DNA of 64,000 nt, from positions 94,942,467 through 95,006,466 of the forward strand of contig CM035432.1 in NCBI GenBank assembly GCA_020310875.1, read 5' to 3'. The position numbers were made by a program, and so were the translations under genes. Positions 23,286 to 36,996 of this stretch are shown here, piece by piece. The stretch comes from Ceratopteris richardii (lineage: Eukaryota; Streptophyta; Polypodiopsida; Polypodiales; Pteridaceae). Each line of letters opens with the position of its first letter. Position 1 is the first letter of the stretch. The notes under the pieces were generated by a model. It saw only the letters and a program-made list of their open reading frames with translations. It searched no databases and had not been told where the DNA came from.

Positions 23286-25060
23286 CTAAAATTCAACCAA
23301 TCCAAACACACTCCTCCAAGAAGAAAAAACTCTTATAAATAAAGTTCTTGGCAGGAGGGTATGCCTTCTTGACTTCCATTCAATCGCTCGACATCCTACA
23401 ATAAAGATCCCCATTACGAGTCCACATCCTACCTCTAAGACTCTAATAATTTTTTGGCCTATCCTTTCATTGTTTCTCCTCAGGTCATGATATTCATATG
23501 TAACCTGAGAGTTTAATTTCTTATCCAGGTAATGTATGAGGAGTGGATAAACGTTGTCTAATACCTCCACTACGAGATGTAGAGATTTTGTTATTTGAAA
23601 GTTTTAAGGAACAATGTTCTATGCATTGAAAATCTTATAATAGTTTAGTTCTTGGCTAGACACATCCATGAGCTTTATAAGATGGGTATCTCTAGCTTAC
23701 CACGTTGGGTCTGTGTATGTTTGCATTTCATTGTACATAAAAAAAAAAGATGCTTTACAGATAAGTGTTGAAACATAGATTTTGTAAGGGTGAAGACACA
23801 AACACCTCAAATTTGTTCCAACTCTTTGGTAAACTCACTTTTTGAGTCGGATAGAATATTAAAAAGAGAGAAATCATAAAAAATTGCATCACTTCCTTGA
23901 AAGAAAAGAGCTTGATATTGGAATACTAAAAAAGATATATTATCTTGAAACCCATGTTATATAGATCCTAGGCGTTTCTTGGGGGAGTTGCCAACCCTAA
24001 ATGTAACTAAAAAAAGGTATGCTCTTATAAGAAGTATAGTAGGTAGGAACTATTTCATTGTAGACAACCTTAGAATCTTCCAACTTAGAAAGGTAATTCT
24101 TTAAATGTAGTTCAGAGTAATTTATATCATATTCAACTTTCAAGAGCAAGGTCTTCCTGAAGGAAAAACACCTAACAAAGTATTCTTCCTTCCTATGTGC
24201 AAAAATGCGCTTTGAGAAAGATAATTAATCAAGAAAGCGAGGGATTATCTTACGCAAGGTATTTTCCCAATCAAGAAAGAAAACTAAGCATGAAACGTGA
24301 ATTTTGAAACTCCTCTAACTTTAATATGTTTCATCCATGCTCTCATATTCTAAAATCATCATTGCACTACATGTTCCTTCTCTAATCAAATGAGGTGAAG
24401 CATACACATCTTTTGAGAGTAACTCTCTCTCATAGAATAGAGTGAAATTTAGTATGTTTATTTGGGCATGACATCTAGTATTGAAGGATAGATAAACATG
24501 ACTACTATGTTTGCCATAGGAGATTATTATTTGTTTCAAGTATTAATTCAGATCAATAAAGAACCTTCTTAGCAAAATAAATTGATAATAACTTGGGATT
24601 AAGTTCATAGTTCAACGTATGTTGAGGAGAAAGCAAATCCATGTTTCTTCTTGGAATTCCATGACTAGATTATAAACTAGAAGCATTCGATACAAAAGAG
24701 ACAATTCTTCTATTATAATTTTGCACATCCCAATTCACATTTGAATATGCTTTCCTCTACAACACATCATCCTATGGACAATATAGTTCTTTGTTGACAA
24801 TCCTTATGAAGTATACTAAGATCCTTTTTGGGGATTAAAGATGGGGAATTATTTGTTCTTGCATTTGATGTGAAATAATTCCTCTTGCATAAGGTACTCA
24901 TATCCTTCTAAATATTACAATAATCTATGAGACCAATATTGGCTTTTGTATGTTGAATATAACAAGTATCTTCTTTTATGTTCTTTACTTCTACCTCAAC
25001 ATTTCTCGTGATATCTAGGTCATAAACATAAATTTGGATTTACATAATCTTCTTTCATCT
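23286..25060 (-). pseudogene. Unidentified decayed coding sequence
   Basis: Minus strand. A series of open stretches in shifting frames looks protein-like rather than random: about 24780-25050 (IKEDTCYIQHTKANIGLIDY), 24321-24539 (FTLFYERELLSKDVYASPHL), about 23990-24230 (AHRKEEYFVRCFSFRKTLLL) and 23286-23570 (94 codons). Occasional stops and frameshifts separate them. I recognise no retroelement motif (no knuckle, DSG, YxDD or DDE) and no host family. It could be a host-gene fragment, a gag without its conserved parts, or an old viral insertion. Low certainty that all parts belong together. Confidence 0.35.
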
Positions 25061-25114
25061 ATTCCTCGGGAAAACTAATGGGATTTTGTTTCTAGGTCTA
25101 GGTCTGTAGGAGTA

Positions 25115-25835
<721 letters not shown>

Positions 25836-25838
<3 letters not shown>

Positions 25839-27230
25839 CACATGAGAAAGCGATCGTGAAAACACGATAATCAAAAAGTACAATGCGAACTTTAAGGATG
25901 AATAGTCTTTTTCCATTTGACTTTACATACATCTTTCGTAGGCTGCTGTCTTATTCCTTTTTACACAAGGTCCATGTGGTTGTAATGATGTACATGCATA
26001 TCGTGGTTTGTCATACTGAAGGAGTTGAAGAATAATAAGCATGTACGATATCGTGGTTTGTCATACTGAAGGAGTCGAAGATAAAAGCTCATGATGGCCT
26101 ACATAGTTTATGAAGTAGCTTTATGGTAGGATGAACAGATCATTATCGGCATATCAGTCATAGAAGCTTATATAGCTATTGATGCTATGGATTCAGTGCA
26201 AATATAGGATTAGAATGTATCCCATTGAACAGGCATATAATACGACTCATAAATACAAATAAAGAAGTTCACATATTGACTATACTGAGGAAAGGTACAT
26301 ATATTTTATGCATAAGGTTGTTTGATATGAACTTGAACAAATAAAACAAGACCAAAAGAGGAAATGAAAAGATTTGGACACAAATTAAAAGTATAAGCAA
26401 ACAATACTACCGATTCTTAGTTCTAGAATATATACATCCAAGAGATGCTTCACGTTGAAAATTTCCTTCTTTGTTGTTGCGACTATTACAATAAGCGCAT
26501 GAGTTAAATTCAAACATAGAAATACATCAACATGTACTCGCTATATAATAGTTTGGGCTCACATGTTTTCTAATGGAAATTATTGCCACGATCAAAAAAA
26601 TTGTGATTGAGGGTAATATTCATCCATCTAGCATTTACAGTGGTGATGTGATAGCTTACCACCTTTGTTTTCATATACTCTATTGTGTTGATAATAATGG
26701 CTTGTGAATGAGATTGACTTTACAGATAATGATTTCGATCAAAAGAGTACCGCTTAGCATCTTCGTTGAAAAAGGACAACAAAATCTCTTCACATATACT
26801 TATGTTTTCTTTTCTTGGTATTCATGATTTGTATTTAAAATGCATCATGGCCTTGAACAAGTTTCTATCATAGTTAGGATCATTCTTTTTTTTTCGTAAT
26901 ACATCTTTAATCAATGGAAAATCATTTCGTTGATGCTCATAGATAAAATACACTATTGAAAGATATTGCTCATGTTCTTGTCTAGATGAGATGTTTTGGA
27001 GGACTTTGACAGGAAGCTAAAATTGAGATCTGATAATAAAGATGATGACACCAAGATCGATACTGAGAAGACGATACCTTAGTATGAATAGATATGATTC
27101 AACATGAATGACGAATTGAAGATTGTTGAGATGGCATATGATTATAGAAGATGAGGATTTTAGGATGAAGATGGTGATGATCAAGATTGAGGATAGATGA
27201 ATTTGCGATTGAATCCTTCTCCACTACCAA
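25836..27230. other. No gene recognised; one short tandem duplication
   Basis: Two tandem units of about 57 bp sit at about 25996-26085, sharing atatcgtggtttgtcatact. The remainder is AT-rich without recognised coding sequence; it may include the decayed 5' part of Ty3-C, but I cannot show it. Confidence 0.5.
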
Positions 27231-27410
27231 CGACATCAAGAAGGCTAGCCACAAGATTGTGATTGTGATTGAGAGTGTGATTGAGAGTGAGAGTGTGATT
27301 GAGAATGGGAATGAGATTGCAATTGTGTAATCATGTGATTGTAATTGAGATTGTGAGTGAGAGTGTGAGTGTGATTGAGAGTGCGAGTGTGAATGAGATT
27401 ATGATAGCTC
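27231..27410. repeat. GATTGTGA/GAGTGT low-complexity tract
   Basis: Irregular tandem array of gattgtgattgagagtgtg and variants. A comparable ATGATTGA-type tract lies at 58065-58200 in the related Ty3-C2, between gag and the integrase part, so it may be a spacer typical of this family. Confidence 0.75.
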
Positions 27411-27626
27411 GGGGGTGGTCGGGAGGTCGAGGCTTCACAAGAAGCTATTTTCCAAAGCTATTGTATCAAGATGGTTGAGTCTTCATTCAGAACTTATTAG
27501 TTGTATATGGAATTGTAAAACATAAGATTCATAAGATAAGTTTTCTTTCATAATCTTCCGTTCTCTTAATTATTTTGTTCAATTTTATGAGTAGAAATTT
27601 TATGATCTAGTATATTTCTTTTCTTT

Positions 27627-28100
27627 TTGAGTGATTGGAGGAACGCTACATTAGTAGATATTGGCTTCGAAATCAATGTGATTTTCACAGAAATCTATGA
27701 TAAATCCTCATGGCCCATAGATAAAGATTATGGATGGCATATGAGAACTGCAGATAATGGTGTAGGTACCTTGTATGGAGCTTTTTCTAGCGTGCCCATA
27801 TCCATAGTAGGATTAATCATGGAAGAATTTCACTTTTTTATTCAAGATAATTGCTCCTATGAAGTTCTTTTAGGTCAAACCTTTATTTGTGAGAGTTGTA
27901 TGGAAACTAACGCCATGGATGATGGGTCTACCTATGCTAGAATGAAGTCTAAGGATGGAATGCAATCACTTCAAGTCATGATGGTAGGAGTGAAACATCC
28001 TAGGAATCAATTGTCAATTAGAAAGAAACTTATTTTTACTCAGGGTCCTAAGCATGCTTGTAGTGATTGTGCACCTGGATTCATGTTTGGAGCTACATAG
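27627..28100 (+). pseudogene. Ty3-C protease segment
   Basis: A 157-codon open frame with a retropepsin-like layout: LVDIGFEINVI in place of the usual D-T/S-G-S/A start, then the flap region and SYEVLLGQTFI. The Asp is kept but the following residues of the catalytic loop (T/S-G) read I-G, so activity is doubtful. It lies upstream of RT in the same strand order as other Ty3 pol genes. Confidence 0.7.
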
Positions 28101-28124
28101 GATCATAATTTTAGATAGAATCCA

Positions 28125-28794
28125 TTGTTGAGCGAGAAAACAATGGACATTGGTTTAACACTCACAACCAACCAAATTGTACAATTGTTGTCACTTTGTT
28201 TTCCACATTCTAGATTAGATTTTCTTCATAAGAGGCAACTGTCCAAGTCTTTTATCCAAAAACCCAAAAATGTTATAAAACCAACAAAATTTTGGAACTT
28301 GATGAGAACATTGAGCATGTGATTGAGACATCTCATTGTTTCTCTACTCTCGAGGAGTTTATGTCTTCAACAAAATTCTAATTCCCATATTAGTCTTCTT
28401 CCTTCCCTTTTTGAGTATGCTCTTATCCAAGAGTATGCTCTCAATGTTGACGAGTGCTCAAAATTTTACCAAGAACATGATGCCTTAGTTGAACAAAGTA
28501 CAAAACTGTAGACAAAAAGATCAAACCCATAGCTCAACTTTTACCCGAAAGAAGTAACAAAAAAATTATTGATGTGAAAAATGATCCAAATCTTTGGGAT
28601 AAGAAAAACATAGGACATACATTCATGGATGAGACAATCAAAGAGGTGAAAATTGGTAGAGATGATGACTTTCTTTTACCAATAGAGAGACACAGAGAGA
28701 TAAATTTGAGAGAGTCATACATAGCCATGGAAAAGCCTTTACTATGTATCCTCATGAGATTGGATGTGCACATCCTAAGCTAAATGCATCCATG
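28125..28794 (+). pseudogene. Ty3-C linker between protease and RT
   Basis: Several short open frames (28125-28322, 28323-28511, 28574-28783) separated by stops. No domain recognised; by position it is the spacer between protease and RT of the same decayed polyprotein. Confidence 0.45.
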
Positions 28795-29550
28795 ATTATC
28801 TTTACTATTCCATATGTTCCATGGAATCTTTGCCCTACACGAGTTCCAAAGGCTCACTTATTGGAGATAATAAAATTACTTAAGGAGAAGATAGACGAGA
28901 ACTTTAGAGTCATCTTTTGCACCTTACTCAAATAGATGGTTCAATATGCCTAGAAAGAATGGGGAAATACGTTTTATTGAAGATCTCCAACCCATCAATA
29001 AAGTCACCATAAGGAATGTAGGAACATGGCTTATTGTAAATGAGTTTAGTGAATCATTTTTCGACATTCTACCTATTTAGTGGGTGATTTATATCCTATG
29101 TAGGACCAATTGCAATTAGCAATTGATAGTGGTGACATAACCACAATGCCAACTCCTTTAGGTTTAGTGAAAATGTGTACTTTTCCTCAAGGAGCAACTA
29201 ATTTTGTGGCTCATATGATGAGTGCTATGAATATGGTCTAACATGATTTTATTCCTTATATAACCATGCCATTCATTGATAAAATTCTAATTATAGGGAG
29301 TGAGGAACCTTTAAAGGACATTATTCTAGATTCACCTGGATGTCGTAAATTTGTTCTTGACCATATCTCTGATTGTGAATAAATATTTCAAGGATTTGAA
29401 GAGGTAGGTCTCACATTCTCCATAGAAAAATCTATTTTTGGTATCAATGAGGTTCTTATTGTTGCACATTTATGTGGTCATTGTGGTTGAAAGCCATACC
29501 CACAAAAAGTTGATGCCATTAGCAAGATTCGAAAATGTGTAACAATGTGA
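28795..29550 (+). pseudogene. Ty3-C reverse transcriptase, decayed
   Basis: Starts with a PYVPWNLCPTRVPKAHL-type RT entry, continues through QLQLAIDSGDITTMPTPLGL and FPQGATNFVAHMM, to MPFIDKILI where the catalytic x-x-D-D box should be; the second Asp is Lys. Many stops, so inactive. Assignment to Ty3/gypsy rests on the order protease-RT-RNase H-integrase. Confidence 0.78.
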
Positions 29551-30190
29551 GTGACGTACGTAGATTTTCTTGGCGCTTGCATCTTTTATGTTATTTGGAT
29601 CTCACACTTTGCTCATGTTGTCGATTGTCTCCATGAGTTGTTGAGGAAGAAACAAAAATTTATTTGGACTGACAAACATACACAAGCTATGCATAAATTG
29701 AAGAAATTGTTGCTTGAAGCTCCCATCCTTAAGCTTGTAGACTATTATGTTAACAAACCTATTATATTGATGGTTGATACTAGTCCTATTGGTATATGTT
29801 GGTTCATAAGTCAAGAGGATAGTGAAGGGAATAAGTATGCAATTAGGTTTGGGGATAAAATTTTACATGAAACAAAACAGAAATATCGATTGATAAAATG
29901 AAAACTATGGGATATGATGATAGCTTTGAAAATAGACAAAGAATAGTTCATAGGTGCAAATGTCCATATTGAGACTGATTTCTTACCTCTCATTGGAATA
30001 TTAGATAGTTGTTCATCTCTTGATATAGCCCTGCTTAGATGGATCTCATATATTAAGTTCATAAATCATGTATTATTTCATATTTCAGGTAAGTCGAATT
30101 CAGTTGTTGATATGCTATCAAGAGCTAGATTTGATGATGACCTTGAAAGTGAACTTATAAGTAATGTGACCTTAGTTGACTATGTTCCAC
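29551..30190 (+). pseudogene. Ty3-C RNase H, decayed
   Basis: The open stretch 29551-29901 (116 codons) includes the RT-RNase H connection and VDTSPIGICWFISQEDSEG, the RNase H start with its catalytic Asp. The same motif occurs at 62752-62994 in another fragment. Similarity continues in broken frames to about 30190. Confidence 0.75.
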
Positions 30191-31543
30191 ATATATAGAA
30201 GTATGAGCAATTTCATGAGTCTGAGTATGAAGATGAATGGAGAGACATAGGAAAGTATATGACTACATTGCAACCATTACCTAGTTTGAATACAAATAGA
30301 TTCCATAACATTAGGAAACGAGCTTACAATTTTTTCCTATGTAACGGTTATCTTTGGAGACATGCTAAGGGTAAGGTTAAGAATCCACGATGAGTCCTAG
30401 GAAAATGAGGTCGTCGTTGCAAGTAATGAAGGAAATGCATGAGACATTTTGGGCATGTCATAAAGGAGTTTTTGGAACATATGAGAAATTAGGAGTACTT
30501 ATTACTGGCCTAAGATGTATGTGACATTACTAACTATGTTTCTACATGTTCTACTTGTGAACTTCATTTTCCAGTCAAACATAGGGATCCTTTGCATCCT
30601 ACTTATCCACCTTGTATTCACTACAAGTGGGTAGTAGATCTTGTAACTATGCCTAAAGGTATTGACAAAATGTGCTAAATTGTACTTGGAAGAGGAGACT
30701 TAACTAATCATGTACAAGGACATGCACTACGATCTAAGACCACATAAAATGTCTACAAATTCTTACTTGGCGAAGTCATAAGTCTCTTTGGGTACATAGA
30801 GAAAGTAGTTGCCAATAGTGGAGAGTTAGATGCGAGAGAAGCTAAAGAGTTCTTTGAACATCATGGTATTCATTTGTATCTTACTACTGCATATAATCTA
30901 GAGGCCAATGGTAAAATAGAGGGATGTTATCCACCAATTATTAAAGCCATATATAAAGAATATAAGTGTGACATTAAACAATGGCCTAGATTCTTACCTT
31001 TTGCACTTTGGGTAGATAGAATGACATGCACATGTACCACTAGGTATATGCCTATTGAAGACATGTACTGTCAAAAACCATTGCTTCCAATTCAGTGTCA
31101 TATTTTTGCATGGTCAAATTTGCCTTGGTCTAAAAACATGTCTACTGATGATTTTTTGAGTTTCCACATTAAATAGTTTGAATAAGGTAAATTAAGACTT
31201 GATGATGCCATTCAAAAATTAAGAGAATCTAGAATGAAGAACAAGCAAAACTCATCAATTGCATCCTAGGCCAATTTAAGTAGGAGATTGGGTGCTCATT
31301 TATGATACTACATTTGATTCTCAATATGATGCACATAAAAAACTCACTCAAGAGTGGTTTGGGCCATACATTGTATCAAAAGTCAACAACAATGTCACAT
31401 ATGCTCTTTGTGAATTAAATGGTGTTGCATTGAAAAATTTGATTGTAGGTAAAAGGATAAAGCTATTCATGAAACGTGATAATAATGAGTACATCTTAGA
31501 TGAGGGCGTTGAAGAACATGACAACAATGAGGACGATTCATAA
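30191..31543 (+). pseudogene. Ty3-C integrase and C-terminal tail, decayed
   Basis: Matches 58179-59633 in order: KYEQFHESEYEDEWRDIG, the integrase core (DPLHPTYPPCIHYKWVVDL, LTTAYNLEANGKIEG), and the tail 31292-31543 (HKKLTQEWFGPYIVSKV). In-frame stops and frameshifts are frequent. No chromodomain is seen, unlike the chromovirus at 37-43 kb. Confidence 0.8.
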
Positions 31544-32749
31544 ACATGAGTAACCATGATGAAAATAAAAATTTAAATTAAACGAAAATAAATAAAAAAT
31601 AATATCATTTCTTTTTCAAGTTCATGTTACTTTGAACTTCATTCCACTTTTTTTTCCCATTCTTGCTTGTTTCCAATTTCACTTCATGCATGTTTCTTTT
31701 CAATCTTTGCATTGCATTTCATGTCCACATCACTTGAGTCAAAAGGAGAAATGATAATTTCTCTACTTGTATAAAATTGTATCTTTAGTAGTAATTGTCC
31801 TACAAAGAAATCGGTTATAATCTAGGATTATGGAAAGATAGGGAATGTAGATTTGAAGGTTTATTTTGATAATATGACTTTCATATATAAACATGAATAT
31901 GTATCTTGTATCGAAAGCATAATTGGTAAATTCCTAGCTCCTACCACTGCATGTTTCTACATCCTTAGCCCACCTCACAACACTTGTATCAGAGTTTAAA
32001 TGAATGTTCTCCAGTATCCAAAATGGTTGTACCTTGTATCAGGGTTTAATTTTTTCTTGTAATAAAGAAAAAAGCTACTACATGTTGCTAGGAAGTTTGC
32101 ACTTTCTTCCACCCCAAAAAAGTGAACGTATTGATAAAGTCATCGAATCATCATCATTAAGAAAAAAGGGAGAGAGCAAGCCAAAGGAAGCTAAGGAGGC
32201 ACACAAGAATAAAGCATGGGCTATATAGGTTGATTTATGCATTAGTGGAGTTTAGTTAGATTTCCTTGTTCGTAAGTACAAAAAGAGCACATTCATATTT
32301 ATGTAGGAAAGAAGTTGATCTAAAATAAATCAAAGATGAAAGACCTCTCTTGAAAATCCTAAACCATTGTTTATAATTGTTTTTAAGGTAGGACGTTGCT
32401 TTATGAAAAAGGTATAAATTTTTCTTCAAGATGAGAGCAATTGATGCTTAGAATGACTCAATACATTCACTTCCACTTCATATTGATGCTTGTTTGTTTT
32501 TTTTCTTTACATGCTATCAATGTTGCCTACTCATTTGCATATATGTTGCGTATTTGTTCATGCATATTCATCTTGCTTGTTCCAATTCTTTCTCTCATGC
32601 AAATTTTGCTTCATGTCACGTTACCTACTCATTCATGCATATGATCAATTTTTTCTTCCATGTTTCTTACTTTGTCTATAAAAGAATTTGATGCCTGGAA
32701 CTTTTTGTTTTTCAGAGAGACTAGAGTGGTGCTTCCAAAGGAATCGCAG
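31544..32749 (+). other. Ty3-C 3' non-coding region
   Basis: About 1.2 kb between the pol end and the polypurine tract. The related element has about 0.8 kb here (59634-60432). Thymine-rich; no gene seen. Confidence 0.55.
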
Positions 32750-34890
32750 GTTTAGTGGGGATGAATTTCATTGAGATTTTCTCTCCTTTGTCACTCATAA
32801 AGGCCTACAGGAAACACATTCGATGAAGGTAGCAAGAATTGCCTGAGATCTCCAAGATGCATTAAGGATGTCAAAGGGAGTTCGCATGCAAACTTTAGAA
32901 GAAATCAAGCAAATCGAGGGTAGCAAACAAAGCTAGTCAAATTTTAGAAATTAGGGCAAAAATTTCAATGTCACCAAATCACATGAAAATTCACATACAT
33001 GTAAATCCTATCAAAGGCAGTCTATAGCCTAATTTTCATATGTAAATCCATTTTCTAGCACATTGATATTCCATGTGCATTTTATAAAGATGTAATTTTT
33101 TCACTTAGACCCTACAAAATATTGTATAGGAATTTTTGTTAGCCATGTGGTCTAGCATGTATAAATGTCATATGTGATTATACATTTGTACAAATTTTCA
33201 AGGCTATCAGAGCTTCCTAAACACCTTAATGCCACCTTACAAACTTCCAAAAGTAGTGAAATTTGTATAAGGGAGATTCAGATAGGAGTTCATTTTTGGA
33301 TTTTCCTAAAGCAGACCTTTCAAAATATAGCCCTAGAAATTTTCATTATCATCAAAGGATATTTGGAGGGTCAAGGAGTACACAATTCAATTTTCAAGGT
33401 CAGCGCAGTTTCTTAGAATAAGCGAATTGAAGGCTCGAAGGGCTACTATATGGCCGACAATGATTGAAACATCTTGTACGGTCAAGATGAGCTCACATTC
33501 AAGGGTGGAGATGCACTAAAGCTTAAAGCAAGGAGGATCCACAAGTTTTTTCATCGGATAAGCTTATTTTGATAACCAAAGATCAATAATGTAAAGTTCT
33601 TCCAAAAAAAGCAGCTTATCTTATCCAAATTGATGTCAGCACTAATCCGACGGTCCAGATCTTCCCTAGATCCAATGGTGCAGAATGAAGGCACCTATTT
33701 TTCCCCCTTTGCTCTAGATATCATATAAAGAATCAATCCTAGCCATTCCTTTGATAAATTGAATAGTTGCTATGAAATGCAATTGATCCTAGGGTTGAGA
33801 GTTGATTTCTCTAGATCCAAGGGCCCAAATTCATTCAAAAAACTATAAAAAAACCCTCTCCATATTCCTAGGGCATCATTGTTAGGCATCATAGGGCCCT
33901 TGCTAGCACATAGTTTCCTTGAGATGATCACCCTTAATTGAGCATGTGAGGATCCAAGGTGGGCTAGTAAGAGTGTGATTCCTAGAATCAATTCTCAGTT
34001 AGACTTCCAAACTAGGATAGGCTCATAAACCCAATGGTTTCTCTATTTTTTCTCACCCTCAGTGGAGTGTATGAGTGAGTTAGATTTGGTTTTATATGTC
34101 TTAGACTTCTTTAGTTAGATGTTACAATCCTAGAAAGATATAGGATTAATGAAGGGGTACCTACCCTCTCACATGTGACATTTGGTTAAACTGTCATGGT
34201 AGGAGGGTCGTGCGGACTTCCTTTGATTAGTAGATTTATTAGCTTGACGTATCACAAAAATCATGTACATTTCTTTCATTAAAATCTCTTTTAATTCGTG
34301 TGTCTTGTCGCTTGTCTCTTAGTCTCTTGTGTGTTTTTACATGCCTCCTTCTATCTCTTTCTATGTGTGAGAAGGCTCTGTAATCTTATGTTGAACCAGT
34401 GAGGGTTATCCATTGAGATTGAGAGATTAAGTTTCTATTTATTCATAAATCATGACCCACGTGCATGCATACAATCCACAAAGACCCATGCAGATGTTTC
34501 AATTTTGAAAGTCTATAAGAAGCTCCACCCTTGGACCATTCTTCCTTTCAAAATGGATTCATGTGTATGGTTTTGTTTTGTTCTCATTGTGCATACATCC
34601 ACAAGAACCCATGCATATGAATTAAATTTTGGAAGTGTATAAGAAGTTCCGTTCTTAGACCATTCTTCCTTTGAAATCGATTCATGTGTTTCGTTTATCA
34701 TTCATGTTCATGGATTTATCTTGCATTCATATGCTCCCCTTCCCATAAACAAATCATGACATCTATCCTCTCCATACTCAGCTTCATCTTCACCTTTATA
34801 TTTTGATCACAGAAACCTTCCACCACTCACTAGTTTCATATACTTTGCATGTGCCCCAATACACCCAGATTGTGATCACATCCACACTAC
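32750..34890 (+). mobile_element. Ty3-C polypurine tract and 3' LTR
   Basis: The tract gtttagtggggatgaa (32750-32765) matches the one at 60431-60446, and the LTR follows from about 32766. Its last ~1 kb (33880-34890) is found in reverse complement at 62996-64000, which sets the right limit near 34890. It includes a two-unit tandem repeat of about 125 bp (34440-34700, sharing agaccattcttcc- or ggaccattcttcc-type motifs). About 2.1 kb in all. The 5' LTR was not recognised. Confidence 0.65.
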
Positions 34891-35239
34891 AATAGAAGGT
34901 AAGGAAAGAGAGAGATGACACTTAGAGTGTCACAAAATAAAAGACACTCAGTGTTCTGCCATACACACAGAGTGCCAGGATAGAATGGACATTCAATGTT
35001 TCATGATAGACAACAAGCATTTCTTTTGCCAAAGAGGTCTTCTATCAATTTTGAAATGTTTGACATTGGCAATGACAGTCTCGCACCACAAACTTCCACA
35101 GCTCGAACAATTATAACACCTCTTCATGCTTCCTTTCTAAAGAGTTCCATCTTCGACTCACGATAGATAGAAGTAGAACAATAATGATGCAAATATCCAT
35201 TACTTTGAAAGAAAAGAAGGAGAATTCATGAGTTTACTA
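34891..35239. other. No recognisable feature
   Basis: Between the Ty3-C LTR end and LINE-d. AT-rich, includes a short repeated motif (agagtgtcacaaaa, agtgttctgcc, agagtgccagg) near 34920-34985 but no coding sequence. Confidence 0.5.
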
Positions 35240-35469
35240 ACATTCTAGGTAGGAAAATAGGTATCAAGAGTTTAATTTCAATAAAGGATGCTTTTCCCCC
35301 TTGGATTAGTGATAACTACGGGTCAAAAATAATCTAATCCATCATCTAGGTGGGAGATTGCCCTTTGTTTTTACTCTATGGAAAGATTTGGCATGGTCTT
35401 TTATATAAATTATTGATCCTGGGAACCTTTTGGCTTGTGTTGGCTTTCATGATGGTTGTAATATCTATT
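35240..35469 (+). mobile_element. LINE-d, left part (host of the nest)
   Basis: Aligns with the reverse complement of LINE-c (21090-21330): shared features include ggtatcaagagt, tggcttgtgttggct and aatatctatt. The last 16 bp, ggttgtaatatctatt, are the left target duplication of LINE-a. It is 5'-truncated and carries the end of ORF2 and 3' UTR sequence. It resumes at 56286. Confidence 0.8.
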
Positions 35470-36996
35470 TTTTTTGAAGCGAACAGGAAAATTTAAATTG
35501 ATGGAGGAGAGTTACATCTCTGCTGGGCGCAAGAGCCACTGAGCACAAACCAATTACAATGATAGCATTATGCCAAATCTATGTTGAGAATAAATTTGGG
35601 AGATAAGTGATCTTCACCTAGTATACTTACAATCAAAGAGCATCCTAAACACCTAATTGTAGGGCATAGAAGGCTTGATAAGACCTTTAATACAATTATT
35701 GGTAGACTTCCTCAAAGTGAGGGTAAGGGAGATTAAGAAATTCTTGTTCCCAATAGAGAAAACATTATTGTTCCTACTCATCCAGATTTCCCACAGAATG
35801 TGGCCTCTCCATATGTTCCATAGCAAGAGTTCCAGATTTTTGCAGCAGCCCAACATAGCATGATCCAGAGCCTTTGGCTTTGGGGACTTCATGCTTTGAA
35901 GGTACTTTTCCATAGGTTGCCAGAATTCCTTAGCATGAGCACATTGAAAGAATAGGTGGGTAACATCTTCCACTTTGCCACAAAATGAACAAGTTCCTCC
36001 ACCAACAAAGATTTTCCTGACTCTAGCTCCCACCCATAACCCTTGATGCATAATCAACCATCTAAGAAAAGAATGTTTGCTACTGTTAGGATAGGCCCAT
36101 AAAGATTTGAACCTATAGAACCATTGGTGAGGAGTCCATCTAATGTGCCATCTACAGTTCAATTTGGAGGAAATTTGAGCAACAGAACCCCTATTTCTTT
36201 TGAACTTTTTGAAAATGAATTCTACCACTTTGTGGAGCTGCAGGTCTTTCCATGTGTAATACTTCAAATTATCCTCCAATAAAGATTTATGTTGTTACAA
36301 TACCTGCATACAAGATAGAGAAATGTTAGTAGAGTTGAAAAGGTACTGATCAGTCACCACTTCACCTTCCCCCATAAAGTCTTTCAAGGTCTTGAAATTG
36401 AGGTTGTGACATTTATGTTCCTTTAATGCAATGTTACAATTATTCCAGTAAGCAAGCCAACCCAGCCAAGGAGACTCTTGCATAAAGAAATCAGAGACAC
36501 TAGTCATATTATCAGGAGAGCACACAAGAGAGCTCCCAACAAGTGAAATAGGGTTAGGGAAAGAAATGATATCCCACATCTTATCTGTAATTTTTTTTTG
36601 GGGCACAATATACCTAAACCGCCTTGTCCTTAGGAAGACAACATGTTTCCCAAATGGCTTCAACAAATTTTTTATGATGAGTAGAACCTCCCCAAAAGAA
36701 CCTTTTAGTCAAAGTACGTACCTGTTCCAATTGCTTTTTGGAAGGGGACTAGCAAGACAAAAAATAGAACAATATTGGAAGCAAATAATGATTGAGAATA
36801 AAAATTCTATGGGGGAGGAAGCTATTAGCATCATACCATAAAGAGATATTCTCCTTAAACTTCTCATAAACTCAATCCCATTTTTGAGAAAAAGAGACAT
36901 TAAATCCCATAGATATACCAAGAAGCCTAAATATCTCTCCCTCCTTTATCACTTTACATCCAAGATTAATAATTTTTTCAGGAACTAGGTTATTTG
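35470..36996 (-). pseudogene. LINE-a part 4: RT end, zinc-binding domain, 3' UTR
   Basis: Minus strand. The open stretch 35653-36279 (208 codons) encodes the RVT zinc-binding domain: SSKHSFLRWLIMHQGLWVG, CSFCGKVEDVTHLFFQC and FW, complete and little damaged. 36295-36666 and 36709-36921 carry the preceding RT thumb/connection in other frames. The 3' UTR ends in a poly(A) seen as T8 at 35468-35475, next to the target duplication. The chromovirus interrupts it at 36997. Confidence 0.88.
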
